A DNA stretch of 64,000 bases. Origin: DAHUXN01 sp963811805. Lineage in GTDB: Bacteria; Acidobacteriota; Terriglobia; Acidiferrales; UBA7541. Below the pieces are notes generated by a model. It was not told the origin of the DNA. It worked only from the letters and a program-made list of their open reading frames with translations, and searched no databases. Positions 1-7,560 of the stretch are shown piece by piece. How positions within the stretch are numbered: the first letter of the stretch is position 1; each line of letters begins with the position of its first letter. Where the stretch lies: positions 62,001 to 126,000 of the forward strand of contig CAWESU010000002.1 in assembly GCA_963811805.1 (NCBI GenBank). The letters run 5' to 3'. Both the position numbers and the translations under genes were made by a program.

Positions 1-144
1 CGAGACACTCGGGTTCGAGAGCGAGTCTCAGCCGGATTGCTAGGCGCGGTTGCCTCGGTCGCGCAGTCTCCCTGTCGACCCTAGGCCCTCTCGGACAACC
101 CGAAAAAGCTATAGGCCACGAGTCTCAGATAGTCAGAATGGAAT

Positions 145-226
145 GACCGGCTCCGATTCGCAGGCGTGGGTTATGCTGCGAATCGGAAGATCTGCAGTAC
201 AGAGCCACAAGCGAAAGGAGCCGGTC
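145..226 (+). promoter_or_regulatory. Nested stem-loops that would hide the transposase ribosome binding site
   Basis: GACCGGCTCC (145-154) is perfectly complementary to GGAGCCGGTC (217-226), which contains the GGAG Shine-Dalgarno sequence of the transposase starting at 228. Inside lies a second perfect 12-bp stem, 152-163 with 176-187, around a 12-nt loop; the two stems share bases 152-154 and so compete or stack. A transcript entering from outside the element would fold and mask the ribosome binding site, a known way for insertion sequences to block translation from read-through RNA. The function is inferred from base pairing. Confidence 0.55.
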
Positions 227-227
227 G

Positions 228-1361
228 ATGAAGAGAATAAAGTTTGTCGGTTTGGATGTCCATGCTGAGACGATTGCCGTAGCGGTAGCGGAGCAGGACG
301 GAGAGGTAAGGTCGCTGGGGGTAATTCCGAATCGTGAGGATTCGGTTCGGAAGCTGGTAAGGAAACTAGGAGCGGCGGAAGATCTGCGGTTTTGTTATGA
401 GGCCGGTCCGACAGGATACGCGCTGTACTGGCAACTGACCCGGATGGGAGCCAAGTGTGAAGTGGTGGCGCCCACCTTGGTGCCGGTGAAGGCCGGGGAT
501 CGCGTGAAAACGGATCGGCGGGATGCGTTGAAACTGGCACGGAATTATCGTGCAGGAGAGCTCACGCCGGTGTGGGTGCCGGATGCGGCTCACGAAGCGT
601 TGCGAGATCTGGTGCGCGCCCGAGAAGCGGCCAAGAAGGATCAACTTCGAGCCCGACATCGGTTGAATAAATTTCTGTTGCGGCATGGCCGACGACCGCC
701 GATGGGAGTAAAGCCTTGGACGGTGAAGTACCTGGAATGGGTGAAACGGGAAGTACATTTCGAGCAGCTGGCTCAGGAAGCCACGTTGCTGGATTACCTC
801 CACGAAGTAGAACACGCAGGAGCACGTATCGCGCGGCTCGATGGTGCCATTGAAGAAGCCGTGAAGTTGGCGCCGCCCCAGATGCGCGCCGTGATCGAGG
901 CATTACAGGCGCTACGAGGAATCGCGCAGGTTTCGGCGGTGACCGTCGTCGCCGAATTGGGTGAGCTGTCCCGGTTTGCAGGAGCAAAGCAGTTAATGGC
1001 TTACGGAGGAATCGTAGCCAGTGAAGACTCGAGCGGAGAGCGCACGCGACGAGGGCAGATCACTAAGACGGGAAATGCGCACCTACGGCGGGTAGTGGTG
1101 GAGGCTGCCTGGGCCTACCGACACCGACCGGCCGTGGAAAGAACCTTGCGCAAGCGGCAAGAGCATGTCAGCGAAGAGGTCAAAGAGATCGCTTGGAAAG
1201 CGCAACAGCGGTTACATCAGCGCTATCGGAAGTTGCTGGCCAAAGGCAAGAACAAGGGAGTGGTGGTCACGGCGATCGGACGCGAGTTGCTAGGTTTTAT
1301 CTGGGCCATCGGCATAAAAGCAGAAACAACGCAGAAGGAGTCCCTGCAGCGAGCTGCTTAG
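228..1361 (+). CDS. IS110-family transposase (DEDD type)
   Basis: A 377-residue protein that should catalyse excision and insertion of IS-A. The N-terminal RuvC-like DEDD domain is visible as FVGLDVHAETIAVAV (D near residue 9), CYEAGPTGY (E near 58) and KTDRRDALKLA (paired D near 96-99). The C-terminal Transposase_20 domain shows LRGIAQVSAVTVVAELG and YGGIVASEDSSGERTRRGQITKTGN, which supplies the Ser proposed as nucleophile in this family. Length is usual for the family and there is no frameshift, so the gene looks intact. The ATG at 228 is preceded by AAAGGAG at a good distance. The ribosome binding site lies inside a predicted stem. The second IS110 transposase in this window (2475-3572) is only distantly similar, so the two elements are not copies of each other. 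Confidence 0.93.
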   Translation: MKRIKFVGLDVHAETIAVAVAEQDGEVRSLGVIPNREDSVRKLVRKLGAAEDLRFCYEAGPTGYALYWQLTRMGAKCEVVAPTLVPVKAGDRVKTDRRDALKLARNYRAGELTPVWVPDAAHEALRDLVRAREAAKKDQLRARHRLNKFLLRHGRRPPMGVKPWTVKYLEWVKREVHFEQLAQEATLLDYLHEVEHAGARIARLDGAIEEAVKLAPPQMRAVIEALQALRGIAQVSAVTVVAELGELSRFAGAKQLMAYGGIVASEDSSGERTRRGQITKTGNAHLRRVVVEAAWAYRHRPAVERTLRKRQEHVSEEVKEIAWKAQQRLHQRYRKLLAKGKNKGVVVTAIGRELLGFIWAIGIKAETTQKESLQRAA

Positions 1362-1391
1362 AGTGGATTTACGCTGAAATGAAAAGGTCAA

Positions 1392-1593
1392 AGGAGGCAG
1401 CGTGAGTAGTGGTCGAGGTGGTACACGGAAAGGAGAATCCTCGATGGTTCTATGCGGTAGGTCTTCGGGCCGAACCCGCGCCGATAGTCCGAGGCAGCTC
1501 CCGACGGATCACGATTATGCGGTTTCGACCCGCGAATATCAGAGTGATCAACCGTCGCGAAAACTACCTCGACCACGACTTACGCGGCCTCCT
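1392..1593 (+). ncRNA. Candidate IS-encoded guide (bridge/seek-type) RNA region
   Basis: Just after the transposase stop, bases 1392-1419 are complementary to 1566-1593 in 25 of 28 positions, and one of the three exceptions is a G-U pair in RNA. This encloses 146 nt containing smaller stems, such as one around TTCGGGCCGAA. No convincing protein is encoded here: the short open frames are low-complexity and overlap in two frames. In IS1111-group elements a non-coding RNA that binds the transposase and specifies target and donor DNA is encoded between the transposase and the right end, exactly this position. I infer the RNA from structure and location; there is no direct evidence of transcription. 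Confidence 0.5.
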
Positions 1594-1649
1594 AAAAGGG
1601 AAAAGAAGGAAGAAGAAAATAGTTGCTCGTAGTTGACAGGTCATTCCAT

Positions 1650-2182
1650 ATCAGAACCATGGTTGGCACCTGACCACCGTTCTGCTTGCTGGTTTCGGAA
1701 CTCAGGCCCGTCGCGAATGGAAGCGATGAGAACCGCTGCTAGAGGAAACCCAAACCGCGGGGCGAACGCCCCGCAGCCGAACACATGGGCGGCAGGTTCA
1801 GAACAGCTCTCGTTCATTTCAGTGGGCTGCGAAGAAAGAAAAATTCGCGCTGGGGGAGGTTTTTTTCTTGACTTCTTCCTTTATAGAACAGCTCTCGTTC
1901 ATTTCAGTGGGCTGCGAAGAAAGAAAAATTCGCGCTGGGGGAGGTTTTTTTCTTGACTTCTTCCTTTATAGAACAGCTCTCGTTCATTTCAGTGGGCTGC
2001 GAAGAAAGAAAAATTCGCGCTGGGGGAGGTTTTTTTCTTGACTTCTTCCTTTATAGAGCAATCCGGAAACTATCCAGAAACGGAGTTGTGGGGAGTGAAA
2101 AACGGGGTTCTGGGTGGATTGTCGGCAACCGGAAGTAGTCCTTCGACTCAATTTGCCTGGCGATAAGTTGCCAACTCCTTCC
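1650..2182. other. Spacer between the two insertion sequences
   Basis: This 533-nt stretch between the inferred ends of IS-A and IS-B has no credible gene. It holds a strong hairpin, GCGGGGCG and CGCCCCGC at 1757-1774 with almost no loop, and the 3 x 85-bp tandem repeat described separately. The remaining 2056-2182 shows nothing I can name. Open frames that run through the repeat change frame at each copy, because 85 is not a multiple of three, and have no family resemblance. Confidence 0.6.
1801..2055. repeat. Three exact tandem copies of an 85-bp unit
   Basis: Copies start at 1801, 1886 and 1971, each beginning GAACAGCTCTCGTTC and ending CCTTTATA. I see no base difference between copies. 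Each unit has an A-rich strand (GAAGAAAGAAAAA) followed 15-20 nt later by a T-rich strand (TTTTTTTCTTGACTTCTTC), so every copy could form an imperfect hairpin with a T-rich tail. Exact identity implies recent amplification. No function is assigned. Confidence 0.95.
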
Positions 2183-2196
2183 ATGAGAAGGCCGGT

Positions 2197-2474
2197 TCGT
2201 GTCAAGTTTGTTTCTGCTTTTTTCTTTTTCCTTTCTGTTCTTTTTGCCGTGAGTTGTTTGTGTCCAGCCGGGCCGCCTCTGTCGCCTTCCTTCCATCCGC
2301 ACTCTTTATTTGAGCGATTCTCGCTCGGTGCCAGTTGGGCGTACTCGTTTCAGCAGGTGCTGCTACCTGATAATCGACCTCTGCTCCCCTCGGTTCGATG
2401 GGAGCCGGGCCAGGAGTTAGTCGCAGTCACCTGAACTCGGCGGTTGAGCTCGGCTGTCGGATGCAAATTGCTGT
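2197..2474 (-). ncRNA. 3' non-coding region of IS-B, possible guide-RNA locus
   Basis: These 278 nt lie between the transposase stop and the inverted repeat, where IS1111-group elements encode their RNA. Local stems are visible: GAGCGA/TCGCTC (2312-2326), CAGCA/TGCTG near 2352-2362, and GCTCCC/GGGAGC (2383-2405). A longer, imperfect pairing of CAGCCGGGC with GCTCGGCTG is possible. There is no long closing stem like the one in IS-A, so the RNA call is weaker and rests mainly on position. Confidence 0.3.
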
Positions 2475-3572
2475 CTAGGCCACGGCGCGCATCGTTTTCT
2501 GGCTATGGCGCAGCGGTTCGTACACCTCTCCACTCACCCACAAGCGATGCAGCAAGACTGCCAGCTTTCGAGCAACGGCAACGATCGCTCGTTTCTTGGC
2601 GTTTTTCCCTCCTCGCTCGGCCAGTCTTAGCCCCCACCGTCTGAGATCGCAGTCTTCTCCAAAGGGTCCCAAAATGTAGTGGGCCCCCTGCACCATCAGG
2701 GTTCTGAGATACCGGTCTCCTTCTTTGCTGATGTGCATCTGGGGCTGGCTCTGCCCGGAGTTCCTCCGCCCAGGCCGTAGCCCGAGAAAACATCCGACGT
2801 CGCGACTCTTCCGGAATCGATGGGGGTCTTCGATCGTCAAGACAAACGCCAGAGCGATCAGGTTTCCCACACCCTTCACCTGCTTAAGCAGCGCGACTTC
2901 GGGGTACATCTCCTTGGCCATTTCGTCGATCCGCCGATCGTATTCCTTAATCCGCTCGTTCAGCGATTCGACCTCTCGCAAAAGCGGCTCCAGAGCTTCT
3001 TGCAACTCTGCGCTCAATCCGGCCGCGAGCTCCCGGTTCACTTGCTGCGTCCCGCATCCTGGCAGTCGTTCCCCGTAGGACTTCACCAATCCCCGCGCCG
3101 CATTCACCAGGGCCGTTCGAGCACTCACGAGACCCGCCCGGGCCCGAATCACGGTGAGGTGAATCTGCGCTTTCGCGCTGCGATGTTGCACCGGACTCAA
3201 CAGCTCAGGATCGATTCGTGCCAGCCGCGCCAACGTCCGCGCATCTAGGCGATCATCTTTTCGCCGGCTCTTGACGATCAAGCGCACTTTCTGAGCATGC
3301 GCCACGATCACTCCGTGCCCCAGCGCCGCCAACACTCGGCTCACCCACGGGGAATGCGTTCCGGTTTCCATCGCCACGCGACTCCGCGGCATCCCTCCGA
3401 AGATTTTCTTCATCGCTTCCGGTGTCGTCGGCAGCTTCTGTTCCAAGACGATTTCGCCAGCTTCATCCAAAACACAGTAAGAACTGCAACGATCCCCTAA
3501 GTCCAACCCAATGGTGAGCTGTTTTTTGAAAATCCTCTTCCCACCCGCCTGTACAGTGCTAATCTTCTGCAT
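2475..3572 (-). CDS. IS110-family transposase of IS-B
   Basis: A 365-residue DEDD transposase. The N-terminal domain shows LTIGLDLGDRCSSYCVLD (first Asp), AMETGTHSPWVSRVL (Glu) and SRRKDDRLDARTLARLARI (paired Asp). The C-terminal Transposase_20 part shows LLKQVKGVGNLIALAFVLTI and GCFLGLRPGRRNSGQSQPQ. I chose the ATG at 3572 because AAAGGAG precedes it at a proper distance; an open frame continues 19 codons upstream but has no ribosome binding site and would cross towards the inverted repeat. The frame is intact. It differs strongly from the IS-A transposase, for example in its coiled middle region, so it is a separate IS lineage. Confidence 0.92.
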   Translation of the reverse strand: MQKISTVQAGGKRIFKKQLTIGLDLGDRCSSYCVLDEAGEIVLEQKLPTTPEAMKKIFGGMPRSRVAMETGTHSPWVSRVLAALGHGVIVAHAQKVRLIVKSRRKDDRLDARTLARLARIDPELLSPVQHRSAKAQIHLTVIRARAGLVSARTALVNAARGLVKSYGERLPGCGTQQVNRELAAGLSAELQEALEPLLREVESLNERIKEYDRRIDEMAKEMYPEVALLKQVKGVGNLIALAFVLTIEDPHRFRKSRDVGCFLGLRPGRRNSGQSQPQMHISKEGDRYLRTLMVQGAHYILGPFGEDCDLRRWGLRLAERGGKNAKKRAIVAVARKLAVLLHRLWVSGEVYEPLRHSQKTMRAVA

Positions 3573-3719
3573 TGCCGGTCTCCTTTTCTTTGTGCCTCGA
3601 GCACGTCGAACATTGGGAGCGTATCGCATCCCGCCAGGAGACCGGCCTTCTCATCCCATCTGGTAAGTCAGGTTGTAGGAAACTAACCCGCCACGTCAAA
3701 CTGGCTCAGCGGTCCAATG

Positions 3720-4254
3720 CTAGAGTTTCGCGCCCTTCACGAGGAGCCACAGGCACAGGAATAGTTCCGCGAGGAAGCCGATGGCTTCCGCGGGGCCGGG
3801 CAGATGCTTTGCGACCGCCGGAATCAGAACGAGCAGCCAGGCAATTCCGGCAAGGACCATGAGCGCGCCGAGAAATCGAGGAAGGAAAATCGACTTGAGG
3901 ATCAGAAAGCCGATGAGGATGCAGTAGGGGCCGAAAAACGCCAGGGCTGATCTTTGCGGCGGTGGAATCGGGCCGAAAGAGTGCGAGAGCCTGAATGGTG
4001 CATGCGGAGAGGCCGACCAACACCGTGAGAAGAGAGACGGCTAGATTGACGGGCCTGAATAACCGCTAGAACAGAATTGTGACGGCGGCGTAGAAGGCCA
4101 TCGAGATAACGTTGAAGGCGAAGGCCAGGTGCGGGTTGCTGGCGATGGCAACGGAGAAAATCGCGGTCAGAAAATAAAGTAAGTAAACGACGCCGAGGGT
4201 CCGGGACTTGGAGGGCTGCGGCGCTTCCTTAGCGTGTTCGGTCGCTGGGCTCAT
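3720..4254 (-). pseudogene. Decayed DUF4386-family membrane protein gene
   Basis: Reading from 4254 downwards, the start MSPATEHAKEAPQPSKSRT is followed by a membrane segment (GVVYLLYFLTAIFSVAIA) and then VTILF and an in-frame TAG at 4066-4068. The same frame resumes with RLFRPVNLAVSLLTVLVG, as expected of DUF4386 proteins. Near 3933-3939 (a run of five A on the plus strand) the frame shifts and continues as FFGPYCILIGFLILKS, then LPRFLGALMVLAGIAWL and ELFLCLWLLVKGAKL to a stop at 3720. Those blocks match the family's usual C-terminal pattern. There are therefore one nonsense and one frameshift lesion, and probably a short deletion. It lies beside two insertion sequences and is no longer a working gene. 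The family function is unknown. Confidence 0.75.
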
Positions 4255-4413
4255 TGGCTTAGCTCTTTCCGTGCGACTGAATCAAGAGCAGGAGTTCGTC
4301 CTGTTTACCTTGGGCCGAGTGGTCCGTGCGCGACGGCTCGTCCGCCCATTGCCGTAGACGGTCCATTCATGTGGACGAATGGGGGCCGCAAATATTGTTC
4401 AGATTTTTAAGGC

Positions 4414-6609
4414 TCACGATTGGGAGGTGGGCTGAGGAGCGGGGACTTCGACCGCGGGGAGGCGGATCAGGAAGCGGGCGCCAGAAGGAGCATTGTCCTC
4501 GACGCGAAGAGTGCCGTGATGTTCGGCGATGATGCGGCTGGCGATGGCGAGGCCGAGACCGGTGCCGCGATCTTTGGTGGAGAAATGCGGGAGGAACAAA
4601 CGGTCTTTGTCTTCGGGCGAAATGCCGTGGCCGGTGTCGGCGACTTCGATTTCGATGGCTTCGCCGTTACTAACCAGGCGCGTGGAGATGGAGATGCTGC
4701 GCAGAGTGGCGCCTTCGAGGGCTTCGGCGGCGTTGTCGACAAGATTGACGATGACGCGGCGGATGAGTTCGGCGTCGGCTTTGACGATGGGGAGCGCGGG
4801 CGCGAAATCGCGGTGCAAGACGATGCCATCGAGGCGGCCGTGGAAAACGTCGAGGGCCTGCGAGGCGATGGCGTTGACGTCGGCGGAGGCGAAGCGCGCG
4901 GCAGGGAAGCGCGCAAATTGCGAAAATTCGTTGACGAGGGATTCGAGAGTTTGCACTTCGCGCTGGATGAGATTCGCACATTCGGAAACGAGCGCGGGCA
5001 AATCGGAGCGATCTTCGCGGCGGCGGGAAGGCGCGGAACGTTCGAGATGGCGCAAGAGGCGTTGCGCGGAGAGCTGAATGGGCGTGAGCGGATTTTTGAT
5101 TTCGTGGGCGATACGCTGGGCGACTTCCTGCCAGGCGGCGGCTTTTTGCGCGCGGAGAAGCTCGGTGACGTCGTCGATGACGACGACGAATCCGGAATTG
5201 GCGCGGGCGGAGCCGAGCGAGCTGACGGTGACCGCGGCGTGGTGCAGGCGGCCGGCGGAGGAAATCTCGAGCTCCTGGGAAGCGACGCCCATGCGAACGG
5301 AGCGGCGCATGAGATGGAGGATGCTGCGGGCGGCTTCGGCGCCGAGAAGATCGTTGAGCGAAGTGGCGGAGACGGCTTGCGGGCCGAACATGGCGACGGC
5401 GGCGGAGTTGATGCGATTGACGGCGCCGTCGGCATCGAGAGAAAGGACGCCGGTGGGAATGTTTTCGAGGATGGTTTCCATCAATTTGCGGCGGCGCTCG
5501 ATTTCTTCGACGGCTTGCTGGAGGCTGTTCGTGAAATCGTTGATTTGCTCGCGCGAGCGGCCGAGCTGGCCTGCCATTTGATTGAATGAATCGACGAGGA
5601 CGCCGAGCTCGTCGTGGGCTTTTGTGGTGATGCGATAGTCGAGATTGCCGCGGGAGATCTGCTGGGTGGCTTTGGCGAGGGCTTGAATGGGTACGGTGAC
5701 GCGTTTGGAGAGAAAGAGCGCGACCCACGTGGTGGCGTAGAGAAGAAGAAGGGTGATGAGCAGGAGGCCGAGGAGAATTTCGCGCTTGAATGAGCGGAGA
5801 TGCTGATACTGCAATCGGTAAGTGAGAGTTTCACTCTGGATGCCATTCAAGCGATCGAGAAAATCGTCGGGAATGCTGCGGCCGACCAAGACCGAACCGG
5901 ACTGATAAGGGGCGCGGCCGGAGATGTAGAGCTTATGGCCGATCTGCCAGACTTCGGAGCCGCTGGGAAGAATGAGGACGCGATGGAAGTTGGCGGCAGA
6001 GGAATAGGCCGGAACGCTGGCGGTTTCCGCGCCTTCGTGATTGGTGAGCCAGACGACGTCGAATTCGGAATCGGAACGGACGGCGTAGTGGCGCAGATCG
6101 TGGCGGTCCGCATTGCGTTTGCGGGGAGCGGAGAGCCAGTCGGCGACGCTTCGGGCGAGGGCGTCCAGGCGGCCGCGCTCGATGGTGCTCATCTCCGCGA
6201 TGAGGCCGCGGCTCTGCTCGTTGGCAATTTCCAGAGGCTTGGGAAACCAGATGTCCATGGTGCGATTGACGAGGGCGTAGCTGAAAAAGAAAAGAAAGAC
6301 GACGGGGAGAAGGGAAATGCCCATGGCACCGAGGACCATTTTTGTTTTTACGCGCGAGCCGAGGATACCGGCGCGGTGTTCGGCCCAGAGGCGGACAACG
6401 TTGCGGACTAGGATGAGACCGAAGACGATGAAAGTAATGAAGATGAAAGTCGTGAGGGCGAAAAGAATGAGGAAGTCGTTGCTGCTTTGCAGGTGAATGG
6501 GAGGATTCAGAGAGCCGAGCGTAAAAATGGCGGCTCCGAGCATGGCGAGGAGCAGGCCGCCGAAGACGAGCCAGAGGCGTTTGGTCCAGTTTGTGCTAGT
6601 GGCCATCAA
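4414..6609 (-). CDS. ntrY: NtrY-like membrane sensor histidine kinase
   Basis: A 731-residue sensor kinase. The N-terminus has two membrane helices (LWLVFGGLLLAMLGAAIF and the stretch after SSNDFLILF), a third near residue 100 (GISLLPVVFLFFFSYALV), then a periplasmic sensor part and a fourth helix near 280. HAMP (around 300-350), PAS (around 385-470), HisKA with the phospho-acceptor His in RIAHEIKNPLTPIQ near 501, and HATPase with NLVDNAAEALE and GTGLGLAIASRIIAEHHG follow. This order is the NtrY signature for nitrogen-related two-component systems. NtrY normally works with an adjacent NtrX regulator; none is beside it here, so its partner is unknown. The stimulus cannot be read from sequence. 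Confidence 0.88.
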   Translation of the reverse strand: MMATSTNWTKRLWLVFGGLLLAMLGAAIFTLGSLNPPIHLQSSNDFLILFALTTFIFITFIVFGLILVRNVVRLWAEHRAGILGSRVKTKMVLGAMGISLLPVVFLFFFSYALVNRTMDIWFPKPLEIANEQSRGLIAEMSTIERGRLDALARSVADWLSAPRKRNADRHDLRHYAVRSDSEFDVVWLTNHEGAETASVPAYSSAANFHRVLILPSGSEVWQIGHKLYISGRAPYQSGSVLVGRSIPDDFLDRLNGIQSETLTYRLQYQHLRSFKREILLGLLLITLLLLYATTWVALFLSKRVTVPIQALAKATQQISRGNLDYRITTKAHDELGVLVDSFNQMAGQLGRSREQINDFTNSLQQAVEEIERRRKLMETILENIPTGVLSLDADGAVNRINSAAVAMFGPQAVSATSLNDLLGAEAARSILHLMRRSVRMGVASQELEISSAGRLHHAAVTVSSLGSARANSGFVVVIDDVTELLRAQKAAAWQEVAQRIAHEIKNPLTPIQLSAQRLLRHLERSAPSRRREDRSDLPALVSECANLIQREVQTLESLVNEFSQFARFPAARFASADVNAIASQALDVFHGRLDGIVLHRDFAPALPIVKADAELIRRVIVNLVDNAAEALEGATLRSISISTRLVSNGEAIEIEVADTGHGISPEDKDRLFLPHFSTKDRGTGLGLAIASRIIAEHHGTLRVEDNAPSGARFLIRLPAVEVPAPQPTSQS

Positions 6610-6682
6610 GTCGTCCTGGGTAATTCTAAGCGCAGATTGCCGAAAAAGAGAAAAGCGCGAAGGCCCTGCGCTACAAACTTCA

Positions 6683-6734
6683 GGGGCTAAAGCCCCGTAC
6701 TTGCTAAGCGAATTGTGGAGGCTAAAGCCGCCAC
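6683..6734. repeat. Pair of GGCTAAAGCC palindromic elements
   Basis: GGGGCTAAAGCCCC (6683-6696) is a perfect palindrome-like hairpin. A second stem, GTGGAGGCTAAAGCCGCCAC (6715-6734), carries the same GGCTAAAGCC core with one mismatch. They sit 18 nt apart in the 231-nt gap between the glycosylase gene and ntrY. Two hairpins with one core are the layout of REP/BIME-type dispersed intergenic repeats. I know similar cores from acidobacterial genomes, but genome-wide copy number is not visible here. Confidence 0.55.
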
Positions 6735-6840
6735 CTCCTACTAAGAAACGTTCATGGCCCGTGCTGGCTAAAAGCTACCAAATACTGAAAACGGTTGATT
6801 GCGCCGATGTTGCCTCGTCGAGAGCCGTCGCATAATGCGC

Positions 6841-7560
6841 TCAGGGTAAAAAGGGGCGCAAGGGGCATTCGGCGCAGCGCGGGTCACGTGGACGGCACCA
6901 GTTCTTGCCGACCTGGACGAGGAGCGCATGAAACTCATTGTAACGCGATACGTCGCGGGGGAGCGCAGCTTCTATCAAGGAGCGGAGTTCCTCGTAGGGC
7001 ACGTCCTCGGAGACGAAGCCGTGGCGGGAAAAGATGCGCTTGGTGTAGGCGTCGACGATGAAGACGTCTTTATGGCCGGCATAAAGAAGGATGGAGTCGG
7101 CGGTCTCCGGGCCGATGCCGTGAACGGCGAGGAGCTCTTCGCGCAGCTCGAGCGTGGGCGTGCGAAACATGCGGGCGAGGGAGCCGGAATATTCGGCGCG
7201 AAGGAAGCGGACAAAGGCTTTCAGTTTTTTCGCCTTTTGGCGGAAATAGCCTGAGGAGCGGATCAGCGCAGCGAGGCGAGGGGTGGGGACGCGTTCGAGA
7301 GCGCGGGGGGTGAGGAGTCGCGCGCGGCGAAGGTTGGCGATGGCGCGTTCGACGTTGTTCCAGGAAGTGTTTTGGGTAAGGATGGCGCCGACGATGACTT
7401 CGAAGGGGGAGCGCGCAGGCCACCAATTCTGTGGGCCGAGGTGGTCGAAGAGGGTTTGGTAATACAATGGCAGGAAGTTGGCAGGTGGAGGCGTAGCAAC
7501 AGGGTGCCTCGGGGTCTCCTTCCGGGAGAAAGCTTCCGTACGAATAACTTCTTGGGACAT
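6841..7560 (-). CDS. Endonuclease III-superfamily (HhH-GPD) DNA glycosylase, MagIII-like variant
   Basis: About 239 residues from the ATG at 7560; the frame is open for 55 more codons but without similarity. The fold is shown by GAILTQNTSWNNVERAI, the helix-hairpin-helix LLAVHGIGPETADSILLY, the catalytic-Asp segment FIVDAYTKRIFSRHG and a terminal Cys cluster. Two canonical residues are missing. The Lys of the endonuclease III hairpin (GRKTA) is Glu here (GPETA), which predicts a monofunctional base-excision glycosylase without lyase activity. The Cys motif reads C-x6-C-x2-C and then ends, lacking the fourth Fe-S ligand. Both changes recall 3-methyladenine glycosylase MagIII. It should act in repair of alkylated bases; substrate choice is inference. 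Confidence 0.8.
   Translation of the reverse strand: MSQEVIRTEAFSRKETPRHPVATPPPANFLPLYYQTLFDHLGPQNWWPARSPFEVIVGAILTQNTSWNNVERAIANLRRARLLTPRALERVPTPRLAALIRSSGYFRQKAKKLKAFVRFLRAEYSGSLARMFRTPTLELREELLAVHGIGPETADSILLYAGHKDVFIVDAYTKRIFSRHGFVSEDVPYEELRSLIEAALPRDVSRYNEFHALLVQVGKNWCRPRDPRCAECPLRPFLP

Larger units (their letters stand above)
138..1649 (+). mobile_element. IS110-family insertion sequence, IS1111-like layout (IS-A)
   Basis: The element carries one transposase gene between 11-bp perfect inverted repeats, ATGGAATGACC at 138-148 and its complement at 1639-1649. A short direct repeat, TCAGAA, lies at 133-138 and 1651-1656 on the outer edges, so the true ends may be a few bases outside the coordinates given. 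The inverted repeat is 79 nt from the transposase start, and 277 nt of non-coding DNA separate the transposase stop from the other repeat. Subterminal inverted repeats and a long 3' non-coding part are known traits of the IS1111 group of the IS110 family. Termini are inferred from sequence symmetry only. Confidence 0.7.
2183..3654 (-). mobile_element. Second IS110-family insertion sequence, IS1111-like layout (IS-B)
   Basis: A second transposase gene, on the opposite strand, lies between 14-bp perfect inverted repeats: ATGAGAAGGCCGGT at 2183-2196 and its complement at 3641-3654. The repeat is 68 nt upstream of the transposase start, and 278 nt of non-coding DNA lie downstream of its stop. The layout mirrors that of IS-A almost to the base in the 3' part, although repeats and proteins differ. 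The exact insertion ends are probably a few bases outside these repeats. Confidence 0.7.

Noticed and set aside
1401..1600. Group II intron fragment
   Set aside because: No reverse transcriptase and no recognisable domain V sequence; the location within an IS110-type element explains the structure.
1402..1636. Two short overlapping open frames after the IS-A transposase
   Set aside because: Low-complexity basic peptides in two frames without homology; the region is better explained by the long paired stem.
4420..5589. Long plus-strand open frame of 389 codons opposite the NtrY gene
   Set aside because: It is antisense to well-conserved kinase domains, rich in Gly/Asp/Ala as expected from the codon bias of the other strand, and shows no family motif.
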